The notes: a model not told the origin generated them from the sequence alone. A stretch of 64,000 nt of DNA from Monosporascus cannonballus (GCA_004154925.1 QJNS01000100.1:1-64000), one strand, 5' to 3'. Counted from the stretch's first letter, positions 14,128 through 29,239 are shown. Program-made: numbers and translations.

Positions 14128-14216
14128 AATAAATATTAAAAAAAGGTTGCCTACCAAAAATTAATAGACGAATAATTTGATTTTTAAGGACAAAGATTTT
14201 GGAAAGGGGGAGATCA

Positions 14217-14636
14217 TATTATAATTTAACGGTTTTAATATTTGAAAACGGTTGGGATCTTGGAAAGCCAAACCCTAACTTAGCCAAAAAGTTACGTAAC
14301 TGGCTTAAAGGGCTTAAAGGCCTTAATTGGACAAAAGGGCTTAAGCCGGATAAGTACCAAAGGGGATTCAAAGGGGCTTAAAAGGACTTAACTAGGGAAG
14401 TATCGTTAAGCTATAATAAGCACCTTAAGTCAAAACAAGGATATATACCTTTATTATTTCCATAGTTTAGATAGCTTTAACTTGCAATACTTATTAATAC
14501 CAATCGTTTGTAATAACCAGGTATTAAGAGACGTAATACGTTACTATATTTATTGCTCAGATTCCCACGATACTCCTGCTAACATAAACCCGTCGACTTA
14601 AGGTTTAATAATTGGTTAAACCGCATAGCCGTCACA
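14217..14636 (+). repeat. 3' LTR of element I
   Basis: A 420-bp LTR of the same length as the 5' copy; the start is RIP-altered (TATTATAAT) and the end intact (GTCACA). Confidence 0.88.
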
Positions 14637-15693
14637 CCTTTTATACCTCGAATAATATATTATTTAATCTAATTATTCAGAAATTATGTCTCTTTAAATA
14701 TTAATATCTTTTATATCCGGGTTTTCCATACCTAAAATATTTTATTTTGGGATAATTAAGCTTTATATATTTTTCCTTTTTGTAATTATAATACCGTACG
14801 GCCGTTATATACCTCTTACGGCCGTTCAGTCAGTTCGATATAGGCCCCGTACTGGCCTTTTTTTAATAACAGTAATAAAGCCAGTGAAGTTAATAAATTA
14901 TCGACTCCCCGATACGTCCCCGGTTTAAGCTTAGCTATATACCGGTACAGCTCTTTTAATTTCCTTATTTCCTCTTTTTTTTATCGAGCTTATTTTATAT
15001 AAAATAATAAGGATTAATTTGAATTATGACGCTTTCGCTATTAAATTTCCCTTAATTTCCGGCAAAATTCCTTTAATAATTTTGCTTTATAATTCAAGGG
15101 TAAATTTAAATAATAATCGCATTATCCGCATTTGTTTTCGGAAAATCGTGGGGGTTCTCGATTTTCACCATTTCGTATTAATCCAGGAAAATTACAAACT
15201 TTTTTCCTGGTCGTTATTGCAAATTCGTTAACTTAACATTAATTATAAAGTTACGGGTCCCTTTAATTCCAATATCCCTTTCCAGCTAAATCTCGAATTT
15301 CTATTACGTTAAAATTATTAAATTATTATTCTTTTTTAAGTTTATAAATTTCGATTATTTTTTAATATATAAGTTCTTAAAGCAAATATTAACTTATATT
15401 ATTTTCTTTACGTCCGTAAAAACATTTAATATTAATAACGTAAAACAAATCTTTAAGTTAATAAAAAAGTTCGTTAACTTTATCCGGAAAACCCCGTTAT
15501 ACCCTAAAGTAAATAATAATATCTTAAAATAAGCCTCGTTACGATTCCGTTTCGGGGATTTTTTATAATCCAACCCGTTAATATTATTTAATTCGAAAAA
15601 TAGGTTTTTTTTTTCCTTTTCCAAAACTGCTAAATATTATCGTTTTCTTTATATTTTCCGTTATTTTCTCCTTTTTTAAATTTTACGGCCCAG
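14637..15693 (-). other. Old repeat DNA with a minus-strand reading frame
   Basis: This stretch lies between elements I and III. On the minus strand 15394-15624 is open without a stop. Farther along, near 14800-14960, is another coherent piece (AKLKPGTYRGVDNLL followed by a leucine run). If element III is removed, this frame lies directly downstream of the open minus-strand frame at 29949-30158, so both probably belong to one older gene or element. No family is recognised. Confidence 0.35.
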
Positions 15694-16130
15694 TGTTATG
15701 GCCCAGCCACGGGAGAGTCCCGGAAACGGTCACTTGGTGACCGAAATAGGACCCAAGTGGGTCGGAATTACCTAACATGGATCCGGAATAATCTAAAGAA
15801 TTTAACGGGATCCATGCAATTATCCAATATGGATCCGGAATAATTCAAAGGATTTAACGAGATCTATACAGTTATTTAATATAGCTCTGAAATAATTTAA
15901 GGAATTTAACGGAATCCAGGAAAAAATATATACATTTATTATTTCCATAATTTAAATAATTTTAGCTTATAATACTTATTAATGCCAATTATTAACAATA
16001 CATTTTTGCGTTATTAATGTTACAAGATATAATTAAATTATTTTATTATTATAAAGTCTTACGATATTTCTATTAATATAAACCTGTACAACTAAGGTTG
16101 AATAATTAGTTAAACCGTTTAGCCGTTATA
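15694..16130 (+). repeat. 5' LTR of element III
   Basis: A 437-bp LTR starting TGTTATGGCC. It contains about three tandem 52-bp units from 15777 that start ATGGATCCGG and are progressively degraded. Confidence 0.88.
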
Positions 16131-16189
16131 CGTTATAAGTTTTTATTTAGTAATACCGTTAAACTTTGAATAATATTCAATATTATTAA

Positions 16190-19100
16190 AATATCGATTA
16201 ATATTTGAGAAACCCTTATTTAGCAATTTTAGGTTCGAATTCGGGAACTGGAAAAAAAAATCCGACAAATTAGAGTTACGCCGCTTACTTAAACTTTTTT
16301 CGTCCACATAAAACCAAAGAAACCAAAGCTTTACGATAGGAAAGGTAATCCGCAAACTTTTTTAATTTAGGGGCGAATTTACCTTTGTTTTCTGGACCTT
16401 AGCGATCCGGCGGATAAGGTCTTAAAAATAAAAAAATATATTTAATAAAAGATGTTATTAATTAGTTTAAACCTATTATAAAAAATTTCCTAGAAATAAG
16501 AAAATCGGATAAAAAGGATTTTATTAATAAAATCTTTTTATTTTATACCAATTTCAAGAATAAAATACGTAATAATTTCGGCAATCCGAATGAAAAACGA
16601 TTTATGGCTTAATAATTTTTACAATTCCGATAAAAAGGACTTGTATTTAAATACGCCGTAATCTTTAAAAGTTTTACGGTTAAAACAAAATAAGGAAATA
16701 ACGAAACCAATATTTTTATCGATATATTTTATAAAGAGCTAAAAGATAATATAAAAAATAATATTATTCGGATTAAACGATTAATTACTTTAAACCGGTA
16801 TAGTGTAAATATAATTAAATTAATAATCGATAATTTAAAAAAATAATAGGGAAAAAAGGGATAATATGCTTTACGTTTGGGATATAATAAGTTTAACTAA
16901 GGGAAAAAACGAGACGCATCTTTTACTTCTTATGGAACGGCGTTAAAACTTATAGAATTCGGCATTACCCACAGATAAAACTGGAGCCAGATTAAATGCT
17001 TTAATTATGGCAAAATAGGACATAAGGCTTACAAAAACAAAAAACCTAAATGGCAACGATAAGATAACTAAATACTTATATTAAAGGGATAATCCAGAAA
17101 TAATTAAAGAAAGGATAATAAGGTTATTAATATAATCTAAGCCAAATATATATCGGGCCTATAGCAAACGGTTTAATAGGGATTATTACGATAAAAAATT
17201 TGACGCAAAATGCGAAAAGCCAAAAAGTTATCCTAATAAATATCGTAAGTATAATAAAAAGCATTATAAGAATAATTACGCAAATATTAAAACTGGATAA
17301 AAAAAGTCTGTCCCGGAATACCTAATCGATACGGCAAAATATATGTTATATATTATTAATAACAAAAATATCCCGATTACGAAAAATAAAAATAATATAT
17401 TTATAAACGAATTATTCGTATATATTATAAGGGATTCGAATTTTTAAATTATACCGGAAATAATAAGGACCATAAGTAATGATATTAATATTTTCGAATT
17501 ATAACCCTAGAAAATATTTAATAATTGGCCGAAACAAAAAATTGGCCCGAAAAAAAATAATGCCCGCAAAACAATCCCTTTTGTTATTATAGATGGTATA
17601 ACCATTAAACGGAAAACGAGTTAATTTAGCGTACGGTAAAAAAGCACTATTAGAAAATTATTACGGATTTTTATCTTTAATTAATATTTATTATAAACCC
17701 TTACGAAAACAAATTATTAAAGAAAAAATACGTTAATTTATAGAAGATTTTTAAAACGATAATCAAAACAATATATAAGAAGATGTAATCGTAAAAATAA
17801 AAAACAATTTATTCGATAAAGACAAAAATTATAACAAAATTAAAAATAATTAATATAATTCGAAAAAACAGTACGCCGATAATAACGATAAATATAGCAG
17901 TTTAACGCGTTAAATAAAAAACATAAATAAAGTTCGATAAATTCGAATAAAAATTAAAAAAATGTTACCCGTAAAAAAGTCGTAAGATAACAAAACTTAG
18001 AAAAATCAAAAGGAACTTCCAAAAACGATTTTAAACGCAACGATAAAAAATATTAATAACCTGATTACTTTGGATATACAAACCGGAAAATATTAATATA
18101 TTGCAATAATGAACTGCGGAGCTTTAAGCGAGAATTATATTGTATTAAATATGGTTAATAAGTTTAAATTACCATAGAAATATAAGTTAAAACCTTGTAT
18201 AATAATAAATGCCGAAAGTTAGGAATTCTTTTACGATAATAAAAAATTATACGCGAAATTAATTTTTTCGAGATTTTTGTTTAAGGATATTATTAAATAG
18301 TTAATTTCGAAATCGTTTTATTCGGGAATTACGATATAATCTTAGGATTATTATAAATATGTTAATACGAAATTTTAATTAACGGAAAAATTGGCCAGGT
18401 AAAGTTTATTTTACTTTTTTTAATAAATAAAAAGAATTAAGATTTCAATATTCGATCGATAATAACGACGAATACAAATATAAGAATACGATAAAAACCT
18501 TATTACCTAAAGGAACAAAACATAAAAAACAGGTATTAAAAAATACGATATATTATTATTACCATTAAACCGAAATTAAAACAATTAAGTAACGATCTGA
18601 AATAATAAAACTAATAATATAAAAAATGAGAAAACCTAATTAATATATTACTATTGTATTATAAATATAAATAACTTTTCAAACAACAATTTCATACGAA
18701 ATTATTCAAATATAACGAATAAAATTATAAAATAATTTTTAAAAAAGGATCTTCGACGAAATTTTACTCTATTTACAATTTTAACGAAAATAAATTATAT
18801 ATTTTCAGAAAATACCTAGAACATCGGTTACAAAAAGGATAAATTCGATCTTCGAAATCATTAGCAAAATATCCAATATTTTTCGTACTAAAAAAACGGA
18901 AAATTAAGATTTATGATTAACTATCGACAACTAAATAATATTATTATTAAAAATCGAATATTATTATTTTTAATTAAAGAAATAAAAATTTGATTATACG
19001 GAATTAAATAATTTATAGCACTTAATCTTAAAAATAGGTATAACCTTATTAAAATCAAAAAACCTACAAATAAAAAATAGTTTTCAAAACGAAATACAAA

Positions 19101-21470
19101 CTGTTTAAATATTTGATTATACTAATAGGACTTACGAACGCATTAATAACTTTCTAACAAATAATAAACTATATGTTACAAAAATACCTCGATATTTTCA
19201 TTATATAATATCTCGACGATATTTTTATTTTTTCGAAAACGGAAAAAATATATGCAGAATACGTTTACAAAATTCTTTAAGCTTTATAAAACGCAAAATT
19301 ACTTATTAATACGGAAAAAGGTTAATTTTATAAATAAAAAATGAAATGTAAGGAATATATTATTACTTTAGGATATATTCAAATTAACCCTAAAAAAATC
19401 GCTGAAGTTATAGAATAATAAACGCTAAGGATAATTAAAAAGGTACAAACATTTTTGGATTTGTTAATTATTATACGAAATTTATTCGAAATTTTAGCAA
19501 AATAGCTATACCTTTAACGAACCTTACGAAAAAAAAAAGTTTAAATGGACGCCAAATACGAAAAAGGCATTTTAAGATATTAAGGATATAATTACCAGCG
19601 AGCCAATATTAATTATATACGATTTAAACCGTTCCGTTAAGCTAAAAACCGATATTTCGAATTACGTATTAGGCGTAATAATCGGACAACAAAATAATTA
19701 AGGCAAATTACACCCTATTACATTTTTTTCGTACAAATTAAAAAAAGCCGAATTTAATTACGGCATTTCAGATAAGGAATTTATGGCTATTATTATGGCA
19801 TTTCGCGAATTTAGGCACTTCCTAAAGGGAAATTTGTACCAGGTTAAGGTTTATACGGATCATCAAAATTTTACCCGATTTATCATAACCAGAGAACTTA
19901 TAAAACAATAATTAAGATCTGCGGAAAAATTGATAAACTTCGATTTCTTTATTATTTACAAAAAAGGCTTAAAAATAACAAAGCAAATGCCTTAAATAAA
20001 TAACCAGACTTTAAAAAAATTAGTCAAAATTCGCCATATTATTTTCGATATTATTATAAAAAAATATTTACGCCTATAACAAATTGCGATAATTTAGGCA
20101 GTATTTTTTGATATATATCAAAGGATTTAATAATATAATAACGGCCTCTTAAAGAACCAAAAAAAAATACAAATTCTAGAAAAATATCCCAAAAATTTAG
20201 TACCAAAGATATACGAATATGAACTATACGGATATCCAAAAATTTATAAAACTCTAAAACGGTTTTAACGTATATATTTCTTTCTTAAAATAAAATTAAC
20301 GGTATAAAAAATTCTACGGCAATATAATATTTGCATTAAAATTAAAATTCGATAACATAAGCTATACGGAAAATTATAGCTATTATTAATCGTAAAATAA
20401 CCATAATATTTAATTATATTCGATTTTATTATTAAATTTTTTATGTCAGAAAATCCAGTTACAAAAATATATTACGATATTATTTTTGTAATCGTTAACA
20501 GATTTACGAAATTTTCTTATTTTTTACTATATTACGAAAATACGCACGCCGAATAAACAGTATATATTTTCTTAAATATATATTTAACATATACGGATTA
20601 CTTCTCGAAATTATTTTAAATAAAAAATTAATATTCGTATTTAAGTTTTAACAAATATTCAATAACATAAATCGGCTGAAATTATAAGTTATCTAAAATA
20701 TTTAAACCTTAAACGAATGGATAAATAAAACGAACAAATTAAATCTTAAAAACGTATTTACGATATTACGTTAATTATAAACAAAATAACTAGGTTAAAA
20801 AATTACTAATCGTATAATTGGCCTATAATATTAATTATTATGAAAATATTGAAATAATACTTGCGAACGTTAATTTTAATTTTATTTCAAAAGTTTATAA
20901 GATAATACGCGAGAACGGTCCAATTAATATACAAATAATCTTTACGTTAAAATAATTACGATAGTTACATTAAAAATTAAAAACAAAACTGGAATTTATA
21001 CGGAACCAAGTAAATAAGTATTACAATTAAAAAAGGTTAAAAAAATTAATTTTCGAAAAGGGGGAAATAATCTTTTTCGTTACCAAAAATATTCAAACAA
21101 AAAAACCCAAAACAAACTCGATTTCAAATATATCGGTTCATACAAAATCATTAAGAAAATTTCAGAAAATAATTATTAATTAAACTTTCTACCAAAAATC
21201 AAATTTTATTTAATTTTTCATATTTCCTTATTTAAATCAATAACAAATATAATTAAAATATATATGGTATAAAACGATATGAAAATAAAAAACGAATATA
21301 TATATAAAGTGGAAAGAATTTTCGATATACGAAAACAAAACGGATTTACCTAATACCTAATTAAATAAAAAAGCACCCGGATTCCGAAAATACCTAGAAA
21401 CCCGCCAAAAACCTTATTAATATTTAAAGCCTATTAAAGAATTTTTACCGGCAATAACGGAATTATTGAA
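16190..21470 (+). pseudogene. gag-pol pseudogene of element III
   Basis: This is the best-preserved chromovirus pol in the window. The reverse-transcriptase box is still an intact YLDD (codons at 19209-19220, context YLDDIFIFSKT), and the RNase H segment near 19805-19870 reads EFRHFLKGNLYQVKVYTDH. The zinc knuckle near 17000-17040, protease near 18110-18400, integrase core near 20420-20550 and chromodomain near 21290-21450 are in the same order as in element I. Many TAA/TAG codons and Gly/Asp changes remain, so it is still a pseudogene. Confidence 0.8.
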
Positions 21471-22028
21471 AATAATCGCGTCCTAATTTATATCTATAAT
21501 AAAATTAACGGAATAAAACTATTTAAAAAATGTAATACGAAATTTGCTTTCCAAATAATTATATTTCGCCTCCAAACGATTAACTTTTTCCTATTTTTCT
21601 AGTTCGTCCAAGGATTAAAATCTCTAGTTAATCATTTTTATACCTTTTCTGCGAAAAGAATCCTACTAAATACGAAAACGTTTTAAACGAAATAATACTT
21701 TATTTAGGTAACGGGATACGGTTAATAACTTTTAACGAATATTGCAAAAATATTATCGGGCGGAAAATTCTTTTAATTATAAACGTTTTCTTTTTTTATT
21801 AATATTATTTAAAGAAAAAGAATACCGGAATTATCGTAATAACGTTTTTTCAAAATATATTATTAACAATACGTTACACCATCCGACATAATACAGGAAT
21901 TACCATCACGAAAACAGGGTATATAAGGCATAACTTTAAAATCAAAATTAAAAAACGAAAAAAACCAAAGTTTTACGCTTTTTCTTTTAATTAATACGTC
22001 TGCGGTTTTTAGTAACGCGGCCGGACAT
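21450..22028 (-). pseudogene. antisense ORF between pol and 3' LTR (element III copy, divergent)
   Basis: It starts with ATG at 22028 (MSGRVTKNRRR...), the same opening residues and relative location as in elements I and II. Near the distal end it keeps SLDELEK and a preceding FRRKG patch, which fits a charged helical C-terminus. Frames in the middle are broken and the 3' boundary is approximate. Element IV landed a few bases upstream of this start codon. Confidence 0.45.
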
Positions 22029-22034
22029 GGTTAC

Positions 22035-22240
22035 TGTGAGAATACAGCCCCTATGAGGATGAGGCTAGTAGCCGACCAGTTACCGATCAGCCACCGACCC
22101 ACTTATTAATATAAATCCACCATCTGGCAGCTAGTAGGAAACGTCAGATAGAAATAACTTAATACATTTATTTCTTAAAATCTGCTTTACGGCTAGTCGG
22201 AGATTATTTTATTTAATTTATAATTATCTATTATTTTACA
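22035..22240 (+). repeat. 5' LTR of element IV
   Basis: A 206-bp LTR, TGTGAGAATACAGCCCC to TTTTACA, immediately preceded by the GTTAC duplication. Confidence 0.92.
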
Positions 22241-22255
22241 ATTTTTCTATTTACC

Positions 22256-25200
22256 ATGAAAAGTAACGTAATAATTATTAAAAGCAAAGCTTATTAATTG
22301 CAAAACGAATTTAAATTATTAGTCGAAAAAACCGCCGATCGGAACCTAATTAACGAACGATTAATCACGGTACGGGAATAGGCGAAAAAGCTTATAACGG
22401 AACCCTAACGAACAAAAAACCATGGTCCCCGAGATCTTAAATCCCTTTACATATATAATAAGGACGTATCCTAACAACCGTTAGTTAAACGGTTGAAGAA
22501 CGGGCGTAATATAACAAACGTATCCCGGAATTTAAAGCAAAAAAAAATTAAACCCCTTAATAATAACCAGATTTTAAAAATTATTCGTTAATAAAACGAA
22601 TAATATTCGGAATTATTCCGACAACTGGCCGAATAATAAATAATAATATAAGTTAAAAAAATAAAACTTTATAAATTAATTACGATATCGTCGTAAAAGC
22701 CCAAACACGATAAATAAATACCGCGTTATAATTACCCGAAATTTTCCGAATACGTATTAATTTAAAAAAAAGATTAAATAAAAATTATTACGGAAACTTA
22801 CGCCGAAAAACTAAGGCGAAATACTTTTACTTATATCTAATAGGCCATAGGCCATATGGACGTTTTTATTATAAGCGTTTAATAATTATATTACGTTACG
22901 TTTAATTATTTTAATTACAAAAAAAAATTAAAAATAAACAATTTATAGATTTTTATTAAGAAAGGTTACGTAAATTTTAACCTTTTCGATAAAAAATATA
23001 AGGAATAATTTATAGAACTATAATAACGATTTAATTAATTACCGTTAAACTTTTATGTTAAATAAAAGTCCCTGGTTTATAAAATAAAACCTATAAACGT
23101 TTTTAGCCCGGAAAACGATTAAAATAATAAACGTTTTGCTTTTAATTATTTTTATAAATTAATATTAAGGTTATAAAATACCTTATTACGGAAAAAAGTT
23201 AAATTAGAACAAATTAATAACGTAATAAATAAAGTAAAACGTTATTAAGATATTTAAAAAAAACGAAAAAAAACCGATTATTTTTTATTAAAAGCATTAA
23301 TAAGAATAAATAATTTTATTTTAATGCTTTCGAGAAAAGAAATCTTTAAAACAAATTAAAAACGTTACGCGGAAATAATAAAAATTACAAACGTTTTTAT
23401 ATTCAGAAAATAAATAATCGCCGATTTAATTTTAATTAAAATAAATCCGTATAACCTAATATTTTTAATTTTTATAAGGGCCCATTTAAATAATACAACT
23501 ATAAAAAGACAGGTTACAAAAACGTAAATTATAAATTAAAAATAATACGAAAACCTTATCATTCCGGCCATACGAAAACCGACCTCCGAAAGCCGTACAA
23601 AACATTATAATATATAACGACAAATTAAACTAGTCCTTAAACGTAAACCCAAAAAAAACCGGAATAAACGTATACGTTTAATCCATTTTGGCTAATAACT
23701 GCAAAACGGTCGAAATAAAACCGCTTTTCAGAAAAAAGGCATTTATCAAAAAAAATACGGAGGACATAACGGTATAAATAAATATAAATACCGGAACACA
23801 GATAAATATTATAAGCAAAAAGTTAGCAAAAAAACTTAACTTTTAATTAATCTCCGTAAATATTCTGGGCTTTATCGGCGTTAACGGCATATTTATTAAA
23901 TATTATAAAACTTACGAAATTTTTATTAGCATAATAAATAATAACGGAAACGAACGAAAATTTAAGCAAATTTACTTTATAATATATTATAATCGGAAAA
24001 CGCCCGATTTGTTATTATTTAAACTCGAAATAAATAAATTAAAAATCTTGCTAGATATAATTATATATTAATAATTATATAAATTATTACAAAAAATCGA
24101 TAAATAAAAAATCGTAAACCTAATACTTTCCGATAAGCAAATTTATACCGTTAATTTAATAAACTTAGCCGAAAAGCTAAATATCCCGGAATTCAGAAAA
24201 TAACAAAAATAAAAAATAACCGACTTTTTTATATATCTAAAGAATTTCCGGCGAATATATTCCGAAAGAATAACGAAAAAAATACCTTAATTATTAAGGG
24301 CAAAATATATAATAAACTTAATCCCAGGGAAAACGCCCTTATTTAACTTAATTTAGCTTATTTCGGAAACCTAAAGGAAAATATTTAAAAAAAATATATC
24401 CTAAAAAACCTAAAAATAAGCCGAATATATTATTCGAAAACGGACGTAAAAGTATTAATATTATTTATATTTAAAAAAAATAACAATTTCCGGTTATACG
24501 TTAATTATAAAGGGCTAAATTAAATAATAATAAAAAACCGATATTTTTTATTTTTATTTTCAGAAATAATAAATTACCTAAGGTTAATTAAAATATTTTC
24601 GAAAATTAATTTTAAAAATATTTATTACCGTATTAAAATTAAAAAGGGCAATTGATAAAGAACTGTTTTCTAAACATAGTACGGGCAATTCGAATATACG
24701 GTTATGTTATTTAGCTTTATTAATACGTTAATTACGTTTTAAGCCTATATATATAGAGTATTAATCCAATTAATTAATTATATATACGTAATATATTTAA
24801 ATAATATAATTATTTATTCGAATAACCAAAGAAATTATATAAAGTGTTTTTAATTAATTTACAAATAATTATTATAATATTAATTATTTACTAACGCGTT
24901 TAAATACGGATTTTTCAAAAGGAAATTTGAAAATTTGTAATTAATACTGATAATTTGGAAATAAACCGCCGACGGATTAATGTTATTAAAATATGGCCAA
25001 AACCAAAATTAATTTATAATATTTAAGTATTTTTAGGATTCGCAAATTTTTATCGAAAATTTATCACTTATTATTTGCGCATTACCGAACTTATTATTAA
25101 GCTTTTAAAAAAAGCGCAGGGCAAAAAAGAAATAGCAAAATTCCAATAACCCAAAAAGGTTAAAAGGGCGTTCCGAAATTTAAAAAATATTTTTTAATCG

Positions 25201-27600
25201 GCGACTATTTTTCGATATTAGGATAACGCCAAAAATATTAAGGTTAAAATAAACGCCTCGATAAAAACCATATTAGGGATATTTTTATAGAATTACGGAA
25301 AATATTGGCGTTTAATGGCATATTAATTGCAAAAATTAAATCCAACCGAAAAACAATAAATTATAAAGTAATAAAAATTATTAATAATTATAAAAAACTT
25401 AAAATATTAACGGCAATACCTTAAAAATACGGAAAAAAATTTCTTAATATTTATTAATTATATAACGCTAAAAGATATAATAAAGGCGCCGGCACGTAAC
25501 CTTAAAGGAAAATTAGCCCGATAAGTTTACCGTCTTACGTAATTTAATTTTAAAATCCAATACCGACCGGGCGTTACCAACTCGGCAAATAAATTATTTA
25601 AACGCCCGGATTATATATTAAGGAAAATCTCGTATAAAAACGTAATTTTTTCGTTATTCAAAAAACTCGGACTTATAAATAATATACCGGAAAACGTACG
25701 GAAAACGGTCGCATATATATAATATAATTTAAAGTATTATAAAAAAATAAAAGGCCTTATAAAAATAACGTAAAATTCGTTCGTTGCAAAATTTCCAAAG
25801 AGATTTTAGGTAACGGAAACTTAAGTAATTACCATCCGCGTAAAAAAACGGAAAATTTTCGTTATACGATTATAAAAAATTTTCGAAAAAAAAAGAAAAT
25901 AAAAAACTATATATTTGCCGAACTTATTATTTGCAAATAATAATGCAAATACGAATTATAATAATAATACGATTAATAATTAAATAATAATAATTGCAAA
26001 TTACGACCGTACCATAATTAGATTTTGAAAAGTTTAAAAAAGACAAAATTAATACTAAAGTTATTATTTATAATTAATACGTTTTATATCCTTTAACAAA
26101 AAATTTATTTAAGGATAAAACGGAATTTTAACCGAAAGCTTTCCGACAATTTTACGATCAGGTTCGAAAATTACAAATTAAGGATTTAAATATTATAAAG
26201 CTAATACAGATAATTGGATGCTAAGCCGAAATAAAAGGAAAATATTTTTTAAATTTAAATAAAATTTTATATTATCAAAATAAATTCGTAATCTTATCGT
26301 AAAGCGTTTTACGGAAATAATTAATCAATTAATATCATAATAATCTAAAAATAAAATATATGGGATATATCCGTACGTTAAAATTAATAATTAAAAAATT
26401 TTATTAAGAAAATATAACAAACGATATCCGAAAATATATTAAATAATATCCGAATTACTCAGGCATAATAAAGTTACGTTACAAATTATATAAATAATTA
26501 TAACCTTTACCGTTACCTAAATAACCTTTCCAAAAAATCTCGTTAAATTTTATTACGGGATTTTCCAAAAACCTAGGTTTAAACGGGTTAAAGTACGACG
26601 TAATCCTGGTAATCGTTAACCGCTTTACGAAATTAAAACTATTTATCCTTACGGTTAAAACCTTAATTATAATTAAATTAACTTAATTACTTTACGACAA
26701 AATTAAATACAAATTCGGTACGTTAACCGGAATTATTAATAATAAAAATAAATTATTAACGAATTAATTTTAAGCAGAATTTTATAAAAAACGAAAAATA
26801 AAATGGCAAATATTAACCGTTTATTATCTATAAACCGATAAGTAAACGGAACGTATTTATTAAGTCCTAAAACATTATTTCCGTAATTACGTTAATAAAT
26901 ATTAAAATAATTAAATAAAATTATTACGAAATACGGAATTTGTATATAACAATACGCAAAACGTATTTACCGGCCGTTTTCCGTTCGAAACCCTATATAG
27001 GTATTATCTAAAGATAATAAAATACCTTTTATAAAAATTTAAAGGATAAATATAAAAAATTACAGAACGTTTTAAAAAAATAACGGTTATTCGTTAAATA
27101 ATATATAAATATTAAGAAAAAATAACGGCAGCCTAAAAAAAGTATTATAATTAATATTATATACCCATAAAATTCCAATTAAATAATAAGTAAGTTTATT
27201 AACCAAAAATTTCAAATTCAAAAATAAAAAGTTTATATTTATTTATATCCGGATTATAATTAAAAAGTAAATAGGTTTTTAAATGTATAAAATAATCTTT
27301 TTTTCTAAATACTAACAAATATATAATATATTTTTAATATCTTTATTAAAACCGTAATATAACCGGAAACCGGGCGATATCCAAATAGCATTATTGGACC
27401 TAATAAAGGAATAAGAAAAATAAATAATAAAAAATATCGTCCGTTATCGAAATAACCGGGAGTAACGTAAATACCTAATTAAATAGGAAAATTGGCCCGC
27501 TAAATACAATACGTAAAAACCCCGAAAATACCTTAAATACGCGCTTAAGATATTATAACGTTATAAGAAAAAAATTAAATACGTATATAAGAAATAAAAC
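22256..27600 (+). pseudogene. gag-pol pseudogene of element IV
   Basis: The likely gag start is the ATG at 22256, 15 nt after the LTR (MKSNVIIIKSK...). The pol part includes a reverse-transcriptase box near 24785-24830 reading VIYLNNIIIYS, that is YLDD with both Asp codons changed GAC/GAT to AAT (RIP-type). The integrase core near 26560-26650 reads GLKYDVILVIVNRFTK, and a chromodomain follows near 27425-27590 (RKYLIK...ENWPAKYNT). The domain order is that of Ty3 chromoviruses. It is a different lineage from elements I-III and V judging by its LTRs and protein motifs. Many stop codons make it a pseudogene. Confidence 0.75.
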
Positions 27601-29239
27601 GACCTAAAAACCGTAAAATAATAACAGCTTGATTAGAAATTAATCGCTTAATTATTATAAAAATTATAAAAAAATAATTCCAAATAAAATTAAAATATTA
27701 ATATTAAAATATTACTTAATTACATAATTATTTTTAAGCTTTTGGTAAGTAATTATCGTATTATATATTAATTAAAAACTTATAAATAACGCAAAAAAAA
27801 AAAATTTTTATTTCGAAAATAAAATTTCGCGTTTAATTATTAAGACTTACGTTAATTAACTTTTAATAAGCGTATTAAAAAAGTTAATATAGGAATATTA
27901 AAAAATAATTAGAAAATATACGACGGCAAAAAACGGGCATATTTATTAAACTTACTAAACGTAAAACCCGGAAAAAACTTAAAAACGTTTTACTTCTTAC
28001 GAAAAGCAAAGCCCAAATAACCGGAATATAATTTGTTATTAATCGGAAATAAGGCGTCTTCCTTAAAACGCTTAATATATTTAGGTTTAATAACAGTTTC
28101 GCCGGGTAAAACCATTTTTTAATTATAATTTTTAATAAGTATTAAAATTTTATTAAAATGTCGGAAAACGGGCGGAAAATATTTATAAACGGGGAACGTA
28201 ACGGCATAACGGCTTTCGAAAATTACCGTATTTATAAGGATACCTTAAAATTATACTTAATCGGAAATTAATTACGGAATAATAAAAAAAACCGTAACAT
28301 TTACAAAAAAAACCTAAATTTATAAACCTATAAAATAACGTTAAAATTGGATTTCCGCAATTATAACGGACGATCGGAAATCAACTTTAATTATATTAAA
28401 AAAACGATACTTTTTAAAAATAACCGCATTAAAGGCAAATTTAGCTTAACGAAAAACGTCGAATCGACGACCGACCATAATTACGTCGGAACGTTTATAT
28501 TAAATACCTGTAATACAAGCCTTTTCGAGTTCGTCGATTAACTCCTAATTATTAATACCGAATTAAAAAATTATTTAGGCGGTATCCTTAAAAATAATCG
28601 GAATTTGAACGAAAATTAAATAACGATATTAATAATATTAAGAATAATTACTTACCGCGCGAAAAATCTTATAATAATAATTAGTTATAATATAATTTAA
28701 AGCGTCCGGAATTTAAACGTAAACCGTACGGTAATCGAAATAACATTATATTACGTAAATATAGTATAACTTTTTATCGCCCGTAATACGATTAATATTT
28801 ATTTTATTATCGGCATTAAAAGGATAACGTTAAAAAAAGTCCTAATTTTCCTTAATATTAAAATATTATTTCTTTTAAAATTTTTTACGAAAAAAAAATA
28901 TAGCGAACGGAAATAATACGTAAAATAAACAGAAAAAGGGAAATAAGAATAAAGAAAAACGGGAAACCGAACGGAACGCGTATATAAAAAGAATAAAGAT
29001 AAAGGCATAAAAAGAAAAAAAAAGTAAATAAAGTAAAATTAAAAACGGATTATAATAAAAACTTAAACGGAACATAATTAATTACGTAACATAATACGTA
29101 TTAATTATTATAATAATTACTTATAACATAATATAACGGTGAATTATCGGCAAACATACGTAACCAGATCTGCAAAACGCGTTATATCAAATTAATAATA
29201 ATATTATTAGGAATTAATAACTTAAAAAGGGGAAATAAT
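27601..29239. other. 3' internal region of element IV, unassigned
   Basis: About 1.6 kb between the chromodomain and the 3' LTR. A 64-codon open frame lies at 28347-28541 on the plus strand, and the plus strand is purine-rich at about 28880-29060. No product is recognised. Confidence 0.35.

Larger units (their letters stand above)
7814..14636 (+). mobile_element. Element I: complete chromodomain Ty3 retrotransposon, RIP-degraded
   Basis: The element is about 6.8 kb. It is bounded by two 420-bp LTRs (7814-8233 and 14217-14636) and contains gag and pol in the order protease-RT-RNase H-integrase-chromodomain, then an antisense ORF. The LTRs start TGTTATGAC (5' copy) and end CACA (3' copy). The flanks share CCTT immediately outside both ends (7810-7813 and 14637-14640), so the duplication is visible for four bases only. 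The two LTRs differ mainly by transitions. All reading frames are broken, so the copy is non-autonomous and presumably silent. Confidence 0.9.

Noticed and set aside
28799..29075. Two hydrophobic minus-strand frames in element IV
   Set aside because: Antisense of a purine-rich stretch, giving Phe/Leu/Tyr runs that only mimic membrane proteins.
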